A stretch of 64,000 nucleotides of DNA from Bosea vestrisii (GCF_030144325.1 NZ_CP126307.1:806001-870000); one strand, 5' to 3'; positions 8,548-18,432 are shown, numbered from the stretch's first letter. Notes: generated by a model from the sequence alone, not told the origin. Translations and numbers: made by a program.

Positions 8548-8656
8548 CCTCATCCTGAGAAGGCCCGAAAGGGCCGTCTCGAAGGATGCTCCAGCTGGTT
8601 CCTGAGACTCCTGAAACATCCTTCGAGACGCCGCTTCGCGGCTCCTCAGGATGAGG
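8548..8656. repeat. Palindromic intergenic repeat pair (REP-like)
   Basis: The arm at 8548-8588 (CCTCATCCTGAGAAGGCC onward) is matched in inverted orientation by 8617-8656. Each arm is itself a small hairpin ending in GTCTCGAAGGATG. Such Rhizobiales REP-like pairs can end transcription or protect RNA. Here it lies between the tRNA-Leu and the 3' end of the DUF1190 gene. Confidence 0.8.
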
Positions 8657-8679
8657 CTCAGGAGATGTCCGTCAGCCTC

Positions 8680-9327
8680 TCAGCGCCTATGCGCCGGCTT
8701 GTACCACTCGACCCCGTCCGGATCGACATAGAGCCCCGGCGCGACGTCGGAGCCGATCTTCTTCTCCTGCATCGGCACGCGCACCGTGTCGTCGCGGTCG
8801 CCGCGGCGGATATAGGGGCCGCTTGCCTGCTGGCTGTGCTGGCCGCCGCCACTGCCGCCGCCCATCACCGCCCGGCGGCCGGCGACCTTGTCGTCGAGCG
8901 CCGCGACCTGGCGGGCCGAGAAGGCGACCTTCGCCGTGCCCTCGACGATCGGAAAGGCCTTGCTGGAGGAGCCCTCGCCGGTCACCCGGATGCCGACGAA
9001 GCGCGGCACGTAAGACTGCCCGCCGCCGCCACGCGCCAGCGCGTCCCAGCCACCGGTGGTCGAGACCTGCGCACCGCAGCGCTTGTGGGCGCGCTCGCAG
9101 GCTACCCGCGAGCCGTAGCGCGGCGCCTTCTGCTCGAATTCGGCGCGGGCGTTGCGATAGGCGTGCTCGCATTGCTCGGCCGAGAGCTTGCCGGCCTCGA
9201 TGCATTCATCGCGGCGGACATAGGTCTGGCCGGCCGCCTGGGCGGCAAGGTCCGCGGGCGTCAGGGCTATGCCAGCGACGGCGAAGGCCGCCGCGCGGAC
9301 GAAGACGAGGGGAAGAAGCGTGATCAT
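8680..9327 (-). CDS. DUF1190 domain-containing protein (YgiB-like)
   Basis: A 215-residue exported protein. A hydrophobic N-terminus (ITLLPLVFVRAAAFAVAGIA) acts as a signal or anchor; then come the Cys-containing DUF1190 repeats QTYVRRDECIEAGKL and ACERAHKRCGA, followed by a glycine- and serine-rich segment and a C-terminal PGLYVDPDGVEWYK. The E. coli relative YgiB is of unknown function. ATG 9327 is chosen because GGGAGGGC lies just upstream; the open frame runs much further upstream only as a shadow of the neighbouring gene. It follows the acyl-activating enzyme by 29 bases on the same strand, so the two may be co-transcribed. Confidence 0.8.
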   Translation of the reverse strand: MITLLPLVFVRAAAFAVAGIALTPADLAAQAAGQTYVRRDECIEAGKLSAEQCEHAYRNARAEFEQKAPRYGSRVACERAHKRCGAQVSTTGGWDALARGGGGQSYVPRFVGIRVTGEGSSSKAFPIVEGTAKVAFSARQVAALDDKVAGRRAVMGGGSGGGQHSQQASGPYIRRGDRDDTVRVPMQEKKIGSDVAPGLYVDPDGVEWYKPAHRR

Positions 9328-9356
9328 GCGCCCTCCCTGACCATGCGATTGTGGCG

Positions 9357-10937
9357 TCACAGCAGCGGCCTCATCGTGATGGCGAGTTCGCGCGTGCCAC
9401 CATAATCGATCTTGCCGTTGCCGAGCACCGGAATCGAGCCGGTCACCAGGATCGCCTTGGGCAGCCACAATTCCGGGAAACCCTGCGCCTTGGCCTCGTC
9501 CTGCAGCGCCTTCTTCTCGGCGTTGGGCTTTTCGGTGACGAGGACGAGCTGCTCGCCCTTGCGAACGTCGGGCAGCGCCACGACCACGTGATTGTGACCG
9601 GGCCACAGGCCCGAGATCATCGATTCGACCGCCGCAAGCGAGACCATCTCGCCGCCGAGCTTGGCGAAGCGCCGCGCCCTGCCCTTGATCGTGATGAAGC
9701 CATCGTCGATCGCAACGATGTCGCCGGAGTCGTGCCAGCCGCCCTCCGGCGGTACGATCGCGCCCGGCCGGTCGGCGTTGAGATAGCCGAGCATCACATT
9801 CGGCCCCTTGACGCAGAGCCGCCCGCCCTCGCTGATGCCCTCGACCGGCTCGAGCTTCGCCGTGATGCCGGGCAGCAGCCGCCCGACGCTGCCATCCTTC
9901 GTCGCGACCGGCGTGTTGCAGGCCAGCACCGGCGAGCATTCGGTGCAGCCATAGCCTTCGAGGATGGTGGTGCCATAAGGCTCCCACATCCGGCGCGTCT
10001 CCGGCTTCACCCGCTCGGCCCCGGCGACGACATAGCGCACGCTCTTGAGGTCGCCCTCGTCGGCAGCGCGGGCGTAACCTTGCAAAAATGTGTCGGTGGC
10101 GAACAGGAAGGTCGCGCCGGTCTCGCCGATCAGCTTCGGCACCTGCTTGTAATGCAGCGGGCTCGGATAGAGCACGACCTTCATGCCATGGATCAACGGC
10201 ATCAGCAGCGCCGCCGTGAGCCCGAAGGAATGAAAGGCCGGCAGCGGGTTCATGACCACGTCGCGCTCGGAGAGGAAGCCAGCGGCGAGCTCGAAGATCT
10301 GGCGGGCATTCGAGACGAGATTGGCGTGGCTCAGCACCACGCCCTTCGGCTTGCCCTCGGTGCCGGAGGTGAAGAGCACGACGGCCGGATCGTCGGGCTT
10401 GGCCTGATGGCGCGCATGCACCATTCCCGGCACCAGCGAGGCCAGCGCGCCGATCGCCTTGTCGAGGCTGGTCAATTCCTTGCGGACATCTTCGAGATAG
10501 ATCACCCGCCGCCCCGGCGCGAGCGCCTCGATGATGTCGTCGAGCTTGGCCTGGTCGATGAACCGGCGCGAGGTAATGATGGTCGAGACCGGCCCGATCT
10601 CGCAGGCGGCGGTGAGGTTCTTCAGGCCCGCGGTGAAATTGAGCAGGGCCGGCACGCGGCCATAGGCTGACAGCCCGAACAGCGTCACCGCCATGCCCTG
10701 GACGTTCGGCAGCATCAGCCCGACCGTCTCGCCGGGCTTCGTCAGCGCCGAAAGCTTGCGGCCGAGCACGAGCGCGCCCAGCACCAGACTGCCATAGCTG
10801 AGCGGCTTGCGCTCCGGATCCTCCAGCGCGATGCGGCTCTTGCCGTGCTTGCCGGCGGCCGCCAGCAGCGCCTGGAACAGCGTTGTCCGCGCACCTTCGA
10901 CGTCGAAGGGCTGTGCCGGCAGTTCGATCGCGGCCAT
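9357..10937 (-). CDS. AMP-binding acyl-CoA/acyl-ACP synthetase (Aas-like)
   Basis: A 526-residue ANL-superfamily enzyme that activates a carboxylic acid through an acyl-adenylate. Visible motifs are the P-loop FTSGTEGKPKGVVLSH, the A5 motif EGYGCTECSP, the SGD of A7 (GGWHDSGDIVAIDDG) and the A10 lysine in LGNGKIDYGG. The sequence resembles the synthetase half of Aas (acyl-ACP synthetase / acylglycerophosphoethanolamine acyltransferase) but has no acyltransferase half. ATG 10937 with GGGGAGC upstream is preferred over the earlier frame start at 10976. Probable role: recycling fatty acids onto ACP or CoA at the inner membrane. The exact acyl substrate is unknown. Confidence 0.8.
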   Translation of the reverse strand: MAAIELPAQPFDVEGARTTLFQALLAAAGKHGKSRIALEDPERKPLSYGSLVLGALVLGRKLSALTKPGETVGLMLPNVQGMAVTLFGLSAYGRVPALLNFTAGLKNLTAACEIGPVSTIITSRRFIDQAKLDDIIEALAPGRRVIYLEDVRKELTSLDKAIGALASLVPGMVHARHQAKPDDPAVVLFTSGTEGKPKGVVLSHANLVSNARQIFELAAGFLSERDVVMNPLPAFHSFGLTAALLMPLIHGMKVVLYPSPLHYKQVPKLIGETGATFLFATDTFLQGYARAADEGDLKSVRYVVAGAERVKPETRRMWEPYGTTILEGYGCTECSPVLACNTPVATKDGSVGRLLPGITAKLEPVEGISEGGRLCVKGPNVMLGYLNADRPGAIVPPEGGWHDSGDIVAIDDGFITIKGRARRFAKLGGEMVSLAAVESMISGLWPGHNHVVVALPDVRKGEQLVLVTEKPNAEKKALQDEAKAQGFPELWLPKAILVTGSIPVLGNGKIDYGGTRELAITMRPLL

Positions 10938-11071
10938 TCGGCTCGTGCTCCCCTTGTCGTTCCTCTTGCCTCGCAACCTAAGGCGAATGGGCGGCGATAC
11001 AATGTGCCGGCGGCAACTTCCCCAGCGTCATCCAGCGCGCTAGGGTTGTGCCGCCAATGGAGGCTTCCGCC

Positions 11072-13022
11072 ATGCCTCGGCTGCGCCTGCTCCTGTCATT
11101 GCTGCTCTTTGTGACAGCCGAACTCGCCGCTGGCGGCGCGCTCGCCCAGCCACGCATCGAATGGGAAATCGCCAACCGCTTCCGTCTGTTCCGCGACGAG
11201 GCGCAATTCCGCAAGCTGGCGGAGATCTATGCCGCCCTACCCGTATCGGATCGGCGCGATCGGCCCGCCTTCGCCTTCGAGGACGCGATGCAGCGCGCCG
11301 CAGCCGCGCGCACGCTCGGGCCGGCCTTCGGCGATCCGGCGAGCGTCGACCGCTGGGGCTGGACCTCGGCGGTTACACGCAAGACCTGCTTCCAGAACGG
11401 CAATCGCGGCCACTGGCAGTGCCTGCTCGACACCGGCGACCAGTTCATGGAGCCCCGCGTCGCCGACGTCGTCGCCCGGATCGCCGAGCTGCCACCGGCG
11501 CTCGCCGGAAAGACCTGCCGCTGGACGGCGGGCGAGCTTGCGGTGGTCGCGCCCTGCTCCGGGGAGGCCAGGCTGGCGCGCCGCGCCTTCGAAGAGCCAT
11601 TCGACATCGCGGTCAGCGTCGACGGTGCCCCGGTTGCCGAAGCCAAGGCGGTAAAGCTGCGCCATATCGCCATCGCCGGCTTCGGCGATTCCTTCTCGTC
11701 CGGCGAAGGCAATCCCGACCGGCCGGCCGAACTGGTCGATGACAACATCGACACTTACAAAAAGATCCTCCCCTCTTCCCGGCTTCCCGCCTCGTTATCG
11801 CAACTATCCGCGCCGGCGCGGCGCGACCGACGGGGCGCTCGGCGGCGCAGCCGCGGCGATCTGGCTCAACGCGCAATGCCACCGCTCGCTCTATTCGCAG
11901 CATGTTCGGGCGGCGCTCACCCTGGCGCTTGCCCATCGCGATGTCGCGGTGACGCTGACGCCCTATAGCTGCACCGGGGCGGAGGTGACCGCCGGGCTCC
12001 TCGGCTACTACGCAGCGCGCGACGATGTCGGCGATGCCGTCTACGACGCCTCGCCCCAATTGATGCGCTACTGGCGCGACTATTGCCGCAATTTCACCGG
12101 CTACAACCGCTTCGACGACGAGGGCGCCGGCTTCGATTGGCGGCGTGATCTCCCACGCTGCAGCCAGCCTCGCGCGATGAAGCCCGACGCGGTCCTACTC
12201 AGCATCGGCGGCAACGATATCGGCTTCTCGAACGTCATCGCCGAGGAGGTGATCGGCCGCGGCCGCTTCGGACTGCGTGTCGGGCTGCTCTACAAGCTCT
12301 GGCTCAGCCAGATCGAGACCAAGACCTTCGCCGAGGCACGGACCGCCGTCGACAATGTGATCCCGGCACGCATCCGCGAACTGTCGACCGCGTTCGAGAA
12401 GCATCTCGATGTCCCGGCCTCGGCCATCGTCCAGACCGCCTATCCGCAGATGATGCGCAGTGAAGGCGGCACCCCTTGTGCGGTGGGCGACGCCGGCATG
12501 GACGTTCATCGCATCCTGGCGATCAGCAAGGAGAGCACCGGCCGGGAGGGCGCGGCCTTCGTTCCCTATCTCAACCGCGGCATTGCAGCTGCCATCGCCG
12601 CCCTTCCCGAAGCAGGACGCTGGCGCTTCGTCGATGCCCATGCCGAGCGCTTTGCCGGCCATGCGCTGTGCACTGCCGGCGCCCCGGCCGATGCGCCGAA
12701 CCGCGCGGTTTCCGGCGCGATGCAGTTTCCGAGCTGGAACTTCGCGCAGCGCCGCTGGGAGCCGTTTGCCCCGAGCGCCTGGCGCGCCTATCGCCCGCGG
12801 CAACGCTGGTTCGTCACGCCCAACGACTCGTTCCTGACGGGGCATTACATGCGTGTCGGCAGGCTCGAAGGCTCCGATACCACCGATCCGCTCAGCCCGG
12901 AGCAGCCGCTCTTCGCCGCGACGCTCGGCGGTTCCTTCCATCCCAACGCCAGCGGCCATGCTGCGATCGCCGACGCCACCATTCCGGTGCTGCGCGAGGT
13001 GCTCAAGCTTCCACAGCCTTGA
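11072..13022 (+). pseudogene. SGNH/GDSL-type hydrolase, interrupted by a frameshift
   Basis: Two overlapping frames are halves of one secreted lipase/esterase-like protein. The first (from ATG 11072, with GGAGG at 11059-11063) carries a signal peptide and block I GFGDSFSSGEGNPDRP. The second (to 13022) carries block III LLSIGGNDIGF and the block V histidine SFHPNASGHAAI. Dropping one A from the five-A run at 11759-11763 joins them as NIDTYKRSSPLPGFPPRYRN and restores about 649 residues. All catalytic blocks are intact, so this may be a sequencing error or a recent mutation rather than an old pseudogene. No obvious operon partner is present. Confidence 0.75.
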
Positions 13023-13240
13023 TCCCTTTGCCGGCGCATGGCCGGGATGCGCGGTGGGCTACTTGTGTGTTGCATTGCAACGAAAATCGCCCTGGAATCG
13101 GCTCGGGTTCAACGATCGCGAAACGGCGGCGGTCCAATCGCTGAAATTTGACGAAGAAGCCGTTCATCACGTCGTGCTGTCGTCATTGAGATCGGGCATA
13201 CTTATCACTATCTCCGGTTGCGGAGCTGGGGATTGCAGTC

Positions 13241-13771
13241 GTGCCGTCTTTTTCGAGAAAACCGATAGCCGCCGCTGCGCTGGCAGTGGCTTGCGCCGTC
13301 ATCGCCACGCCCGCGAGCGCCGCGGGCTTCTGGGAGACGTTGTTCGGTGTCCCGCAGCGGCCGGCCATCGCGCCCATGCCGGACAATCCGCTGCACATGA
13401 CTGTTCGGCCCTCGCGCAAGAAGGCGAAGCTCGACGGCGCTACCAAGGACGTCAAGGACGGGCCGAAGACCCCGCTCGTCAAGCCGATGGAATACGCCAA
13501 CGACCCGTTCTGGTACCTCAAGGACGAGACACTGAAGAAGGGCGACATCATCGTCCTGAGGGATCGCGTCGTCGTCTTCGATGGCGGCGCGCGCGCCTAT
13601 GCCAACTTCGCCAGCTTCCAGACCAGCAAGCTGCTCTCAAGCAAGGCCAAGAGCCAGCTCAAATACCTGATCTCGACGCCTCGGGACAATTACACGGTCT
13701 GGGAGCCCGTCCAGGCGATCGGCGATCGCAACGTTGCCGCCTCGGCCGAGCTCTCGGAGCGCACGCGCTGA
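13241..13771 (+). CDS. Secreted hypothetical protein
   Basis: A 176-residue protein with a clean Sec signal peptide (IAAAALAVACAVIATPASA, cleavage before AGFW). The mature part is basic at first (PSRKKAKLDGATKDVK), then has DPFWYLKDETLKKGDIIVL and a C-terminal region with YLISTPRDNYTVWEPV. The start is GTG 13241. I do not recognise the family; the pattern is that of a small periplasmic protein of Rhizobiales. It is a single gene, 218 bases after the SGNH hydrolase, with no clear regulatory site in the gap. Confidence 0.65.
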   Translation: MPSFSRKPIAAAALAVACAVIATPASAAGFWETLFGVPQRPAIAPMPDNPLHMTVRPSRKKAKLDGATKDVKDGPKTPLVKPMEYANDPFWYLKDETLKKGDIIVLRDRVVVFDGGARAYANFASFQTSKLLSSKAKSQLKYLISTPRDNYTVWEPVQAIGDRNVAASAELSERTR

Positions 13772-13918
13772 GGCCCAGTCTCGCCCGCGCCGTCCCATTT
13801 CAATCGCATTGATACCTTCGAACGGTCAGACCAGCGACAGAGGCTGACCAGATTTCGCATCCAGGGTCGCTTCGCATCGGGCGCTTGCCCCTCCTCCAGC
13901 GATGGAAAGGAGCCAGAG

Positions 13919-14278
13919 ATGCGTAATTTTGCCAGGACCGCTAGCCTCTCCCTAGCATTGCTCGCCGGCGCCGCCGCGGCACAGGCCCAGGGTCCATCCC
14001 TCCCCATCCCGGATAAACCCGGACTCCAGAATCCCGGTGCCGTTCGCAATGCGACCGTGGTCGAGCGCAGCTCGCTGCCGCCGCAACTGCGGGTGCAGGT
14101 CGACAGCGCTGTGGCCCAAGCCAGCCCCGACGACCTGAAGCAACTCAGGCAATCAATCGACACCATTCCGGCTGCCACCAAGGCACTCCAGGCCAAGAGT
14201 ATGAACTCGGCCGCGATCATCGCGGTGGGCTTCGACGAGGACGGCGATCTGACTCTGATCGCGCAGGAGACGATCTGA
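13919..14278 (+). CDS. Small secreted hypothetical protein
   Basis: A 119-residue protein with signal peptide ARTASLSLALLAGAAAAQAQ and a short mature part. The latter has a proline-rich start (GPSLPIPDKPGLQNPGA) and a helical region around SPDDLKQLRQSIDTIPAATK. ATG 13919 is supported by AAAGGAG about 8 bases upstream. No family is recognised. It is located in a run of small genes of unknown function on the plus strand (13241-14729), each with its own ribosome binding site. Confidence 0.65.
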   Translation: MRNFARTASLSLALLAGAAAAQAQGPSLPIPDKPGLQNPGAVRNATVVERSSLPPQLRVQVDSAVAQASPDDLKQLRQSIDTIPAATKALQAKSMNSAAIIAVGFDEDGDLTLIAQETI

Positions 14279-14438
14279 GAAGCCAGTCGCCCCAAGATTC
14301 CGGCCGAAATGCCGGAAGGCTTCATGGGCAGTTCGGCGCTCCTGCCCGTTCCCGCGCAGCGCCGCGAGAGCCGGATCCGATCGGATTGGCACAATCTGAT
14401 CGGTGAATCCGTCTCTCACTCGCAAGAAAGGACTGATC

Positions 14439-14729
14439 ATGAAACTGACCGAAGCAGGCATCGACAGCGCTGTCCACCAGCTCGAGGCGCAGGCGATACC
14501 GGAGAACCACCCCGCCACGGTCCAGCTCGGCGAGCTGTTCGGCGAGCACACCTTCTTCCTCGACACCAGCGGGCTCGCCATCATCGAGCCGGTGAAAACC
14601 GATGGAGCAGCCGAGAGCATGGGGCGTGTGGTCAAGCTCGCGCGCTGGAGCGACGAGAGCCGAAAGAATCTCTCGCCGCACGAGCCCGAGTACACCGACA
14701 TCGTGGTCGCGCTCGACAAGGCGGCGTAG
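14439..14729 (+). CDS. Conserved hypothetical protein
   Basis: A 96-residue acidic cytosolic protein: an N-terminal helix with LTEAGIDSAVHQLEAQAIP, the segment VQLGELFGEHTFFLDTSGL, and a C-terminal part ending VALDKAA. There is no signal peptide and no known motif. ATG 14439 is chosen because GAAAGGA lies eight bases upstream; the open frame begins a little earlier without such a site. A long inverted-repeat element follows directly at 14760, which probably also ends its transcript. Confidence 0.6.
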   Translation: MKLTEAGIDSAVHQLEAQAIPENHPATVQLGELFGEHTFFLDTSGLAIIEPVKTDGAAESMGRVVKLARWSDESRKNLSPHEPEYTDIVVALDKAA

Positions 14730-14759
14730 GGCGCAGAGATCGCTCATATATGCGGATTC

Positions 14760-15005
14760 TCCCCTCTCCCGGCTGGATTCCTCTGCGAACCGGATGAGGC
14801 GCGGGGGCCCCCTCCCCCTTGTGGGGAGGGGCAGGGGTGGGGGGCGCAAAGTCGAAGCGAATTCCGCGGAAATCGAGCCGACTCGCCTCTACAATCCACC
14901 GATCATCCCGTCGTTCGCCCCCATCCCCATACCCTTCCCCACAAGGGGGAAGGGAGGAGCCAAGCGATCGGCTTTTCGCAGAGGAATCCGGCTGGGAGAA
15001 GGGTT
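14760..15005. repeat. Inverted-repeat element, MITE-like
   Basis: The two ends are long imperfect inverted copies: CTCTCCCGGCTGGATTCCTC near 14764 against its complement near 14978-14999, and inner arms with TCCCCCTTGTGGGGA near 14820 and TTCCCCACAAGGGGGAA near 14935. The core of about 90 bases is unrelated to coding sequence. It belongs with the CCCCTCTCC-type repeats elsewhere in the window. Confidence 0.7.
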
Positions 15006-15033
15006 CCCCGAGCACAACGACCAATGGCGAGCC

Positions 15034-17847
15034 TCAGCCGAACGCGCCGATCTCGTGCTGGATAGCGCCTGAAATCTCGCGCAGCAGCGCAAAGCACGCT
15101 CGCATCGGCTCGATCACGTCGCGATGCAGGCCGGCATAGGCGCCGCCTTCGCGGGGACCGGCAGGCTCGCCGAAATCGAGCCCCAGCGCCGGATCGGGAT
15201 TGATCGGGAAGATCTCACTGAGCAAGGCAAGCGCCCCGGTCATGTCGAGCCGCAGGATGCGCTCGAGCAGCAATTCGCGCGTCACCCCGGCATGCGGCCG
15301 GAAATCGGGGATATGGGTCGCCGACAGCCAGATCCGGTGCAGCAAGGCGAGGCGCAGCGTATGCAGCGCCACCAACCTGACCGGCATCGCCGGTGGCTCA
15401 CCTGCTGCCTCCTTCAGCTTGAGCCGGTCCGAAGCGAAGCGCCAGAACAGCCGCCGCAGCGCCGGCGCAAGATCGAGCTGCGCCAGCGCTTCTGCAACCG
15501 CGAGCAGTTCGTCGCGCCGCCCCTCCTTCTCGGTGCGCCGCGCCCGGTCGAACCAGCTGCCGGCGTCGAGCGTGTCGAGATAGGCGCGCAGCACGTCGAG
15601 ATCGCTGTTCGCCATCGCATGAGCTGCGAGCCGGTAGGCGCGGCCGAAGCGCTCCGAGCTCTCGCGCATGCTCATGAACAGTTCGGGCGCGCGCGCCGCT
15701 GCATGGCCAATGCCGTGGACGCTGTTCGCCAGCCAGCCGAGCTGCTGCAGGATCGCGTTGTTCGGAATGGCGCGCAGCTCGCGCGGATGGCGGATCACGG
15801 TCGGCCCGCCGGCATCGCTCTGCCGCGCCGCCGGGCGCGAACCGGTCTTGTCGAGCAGGGACGGACCAAAGGTGCCGATCAGCGCCGCATAACCGGGATC
15901 GTCGACGAGATGCGTCATCTCCTCGCGTACGGTCTGGAAGAACTCGGTCGAGAAGTCCGGTTCGGCATAGATCGGATCATCCGCGCCGGCGGCCGGATCG
16001 GCAAAGACGCTCTCGGCGATGCGCGCCACCGTCGCGCCGGCCAGCCCCTTGGTCCCGAACAGCAGATAGCCGTCGCTGCCCTGGAAGCTCGTCTCGCGCG
16101 TGACCTTGACGCCGGCCTTGGCGAAGGCGCGTCGCGGCCATTCCGGATCGAGATAGGCCAACCGGTCGGCGAGGCTGTCGGGATGGGCGCCGCGTCCGGC
16201 CGACTCGCCATGGGTGTCGAAGATCACGAGCTCGATCTCGGTCAGCCCATAGCGTTGCAGCAGTTCGAGGATGCGGCTCCTCAGCCGCTCGACCCAGAAG
16301 GTCGCCGCAACCTGGCCGATATAGCGGCCGGAATCGGAATAGCCGAACTGGACGCAGAGCCGGCCATGGCGCTTGAGATAGTCGCGCCAATGCGGGCTGC
16401 GCAGCGCCTCGTCGATGATGCGCGGCCCCTGTTCGAGCGCGTCCGATGTCTCGAACAGCGGCGAGATCTCGACCAGGTCGGCGATACCGAAGCGCCTGGC
16501 GAGGTAGAGCGCCGACAGCAGCGTATAGCCCGTCTCGGTCTCGGCGATCAGGAAGCGCACCGGCCGCGAGCCGTCGACATGCTTCACGATCTGCGCGACC
16601 ATCATCATCATCCGGGCCGCCGAGGCACGCTCGACCGCGAGCGCGCCGAAATCGACCGGGGTCGGCCTGACCTTGGCCAAGGCCTGGTTCGCCGCCGCGA
16701 GGAAGGCGCGCCGCTGCGCCGGCTGGGCCGGCTCCTCGTCGAGCGGGATCACGCCGCGCATCGCATTGTGGAGCTGCGAGGCGTTGAGCCGGAAATGCGG
16801 CAGCGCGATCGAGACGCCGTGCGCGATCACGCCGGCCCGCGCCAGGATCAGCGCGCTCGCGGTCTCGTCGTCCCCTGCCAGCATGATCGCCTTGTCGAGC
16901 GCGGCCAACAGCCGCGATGCTTCCGGCAGGGCCGCCTCGCGCTCGCCGACGAGTGCCAGCGAAAACGCCTGCAGCGCCCCGATCTCCGGCTTGCTGTTCA
17001 GAGGCGGGCAGAGCGAAAGCTGCCGCTCGGCCGCGGCGAACGCCCCTTCGATCAGCGCCCTCACCTCGGCGGTCGCCGGCGCGTCCGGCAGCTTCTCCAG
17101 CAGGCGGAAGAACTGGCCGCGCTTCGATTCCAGCCGGTAGCGCAGCGTGTCCCACCAGCCGATATCGGTGCGCCCGTCAGTATCGCTGCCGACCCAGGAG
17201 GCGAGCAGCAGCGCACGCGGCCTGAGCTCGCGCCAGCGCTGCGGCCAGCGCGCCCGCGCCTCGACCAGGAAGGCGCCGTTCAGCCGGTCGATCGCGTCGC
17301 GGGCATTGCGCACCGAAAAGCGCGCCTGCTCGAACTCGTCCTGAAGAGTGATCGTCGTATCCGGCCGGAAGGAGAGGTCGGCCGCCCTCAGCGCCGCGGC
17401 CTCGCCTTCGTTCGAGGCGAGCTCCGCCAGCGCATGCGCCACCACCCGGCTCATGCCGAAGGTCGGATGCGCGGTGAACACCGCGGCAAAGCGCGTGCGC
17501 CCGAGCGCCGCGCCATAGGCCTCGAAAGGCTGCACCGCGCCACTCGCCTCCTCGGCGACACGCCGCGCCAGCGCCGCATAGGCCTCGGCTTCGTCACACT
17601 CCAGACCGACATAGGCCGCGACGCGCGCCCCCCGGTCGGCGAGCGCGGCGCGGCCGAACTGGCGGATCAGCGCGGCCGCATCCTCGAGCGTGACGTCGCC
17701 ACGATCCATCTTGCGGGTCAGCCAGAGCGTGGCGCGCAGCACCGGATTGCCGAACGGGTCCTCGCGCGCATCCGAACGCGCCTGCACGATCGCCGCCGAC
17801 AATTCGCTCGCCAGCGCCGACGGCGACAACTCCTCCACACCCGCCAC
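15034..17847 (-). CDS. ppc: Phosphoenolpyruvate carboxylase family protein, divergent
   Basis: A 937-residue protein, close to the usual PEPC length. Conserved family features are FTAHPT (catalytic histidine region), PLFETSDAL, GYSDS, GRGA, GSRPA and LRAIP. Several active-site signatures differ from classical PEPC: GSDTDGRTD in place of GGDRDGNP, GYSDSGRYIG with Arg where Lys is usual, and HGESAGRGAHP in place of the HGRGG loop. The enzyme would add bicarbonate to PEP to form oxaloacetate, but these changes make that activity uncertain. The start is GTG 17847 with GGGAGAG upstream; the frame extends far beyond but is non-coding there. It stands alone on the minus strand. Confidence 0.8.
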   Translation of the reverse strand: MAGVEELSPSALASELSAAIVQARSDAREDPFGNPVLRATLWLTRKMDRGDVTLEDAAALIRQFGRAALADRGARVAAYVGLECDEAEAYAALARRVAEEASGAVQPFEAYGAALGRTRFAAVFTAHPTFGMSRVVAHALAELASNEGEAAALRAADLSFRPDTTITLQDEFEQARFSVRNARDAIDRLNGAFLVEARARWPQRWRELRPRALLLASWVGSDTDGRTDIGWWDTLRYRLESKRGQFFRLLEKLPDAPATAEVRALIEGAFAAAERQLSLCPPLNSKPEIGALQAFSLALVGEREAALPEASRLLAALDKAIMLAGDDETASALILARAGVIAHGVSIALPHFRLNASQLHNAMRGVIPLDEEPAQPAQRRAFLAAANQALAKVRPTPVDFGALAVERASAARMMMMVAQIVKHVDGSRPVRFLIAETETGYTLLSALYLARRFGIADLVEISPLFETSDALEQGPRIIDEALRSPHWRDYLKRHGRLCVQFGYSDSGRYIGQVAATFWVERLRSRILELLQRYGLTEIELVIFDTHGESAGRGAHPDSLADRLAYLDPEWPRRAFAKAGVKVTRETSFQGSDGYLLFGTKGLAGATVARIAESVFADPAAGADDPIYAEPDFSTEFFQTVREEMTHLVDDPGYAALIGTFGPSLLDKTGSRPAARQSDAGGPTVIRHPRELRAIPNNAILQQLGWLANSVHGIGHAAARAPELFMSMRESSERFGRAYRLAAHAMANSDLDVLRAYLDTLDAGSWFDRARRTEKEGRRDELLAVAEALAQLDLAPALRRLFWRFASDRLKLKEAAGEPPAMPVRLVALHTLRLALLHRIWLSATHIPDFRPHAGVTRELLLERILRLDMTGALALLSEIFPINPDPALGLDFGEPAGPREGGAYAGLHRDVIEPMRACFALLREISGAIQHEIGAFG

Positions 17848-18048
17848 GCCGCTCTCCCGCTTTTCAATCGTTTTATGGCTCGGCGCAGGTGAGCAAGATT
17901 CCGACTCTGCTGCAACTGCGAAATGAGATGCGGCAGCGCAACAGCGAGCGCAGCGCCCGAAATGAAGGTCCGGCCGGGGAACATCGGCGTGCGCCCCGTG
18001 TTGGCCTGACACTGTCCACTCACCCCGAACAGCAGACGGGAGCAGACC

Positions 18049-18384
18049 ATGCTCAAACATGCGATATTGACTGCCGGCCTTGTCCTGGCCTCGACCGCCG
18101 CGATGGCGCAGAATCAGGGCCAGCCCAACGGCCTGCCGGAACCCCCCGGTATCAGCAGCGAGATGGCGCCGCGCTTCCAGCGCTACGTCGTCGACCAGCG
18201 CCAGATGTCCTACAGCTATGACCAGCCCGTCGTCGTCGGCGCCATCCTGCCCACGACCGGCGTGACCTATTATGCGGTCCCGCAGGAATACGGCGCCGGC
18301 AGCAACTACCGCTACACTGTCGTCAACAACCGGCCCGTGCTGGTCGAGCCCGGCACCCGCCGCATCGTCCAGGTCATCAACTGA
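18049..18384 (+). CDS. DUF1236 domain-containing secreted protein
   Basis: A 111-residue exported protein: signal peptide LTAGLVLASTAAMAQ, then a proline- and glycine-rich linker, then a DUF1236 domain with VVVGAILPTTGVTYYAVP and the end RYTVVNNRPVLVEPGTRR. DUF1236 proteins are small periplasmic proteins of Rhizobiales without known function. ATG 18049 follows GGGAGCAG. It is divergent from the PEPC-like gene (201 bases between starts). Confidence 0.85.
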   Translation: MLKHAILTAGLVLASTAAMAQNQGQPNGLPEPPGISSEMAPRFQRYVVDQRQMSYSYDQPVVVGAILPTTGVTYYAVPQEYGAGSNYRYTVVNNRPVLVEPGTRRIVQVIN

Positions 18385-18432
18385 TCGGACCAACTGATGG
18401 GGTCGGCCGCAGCGTCCGGCCCTTACAATTAC

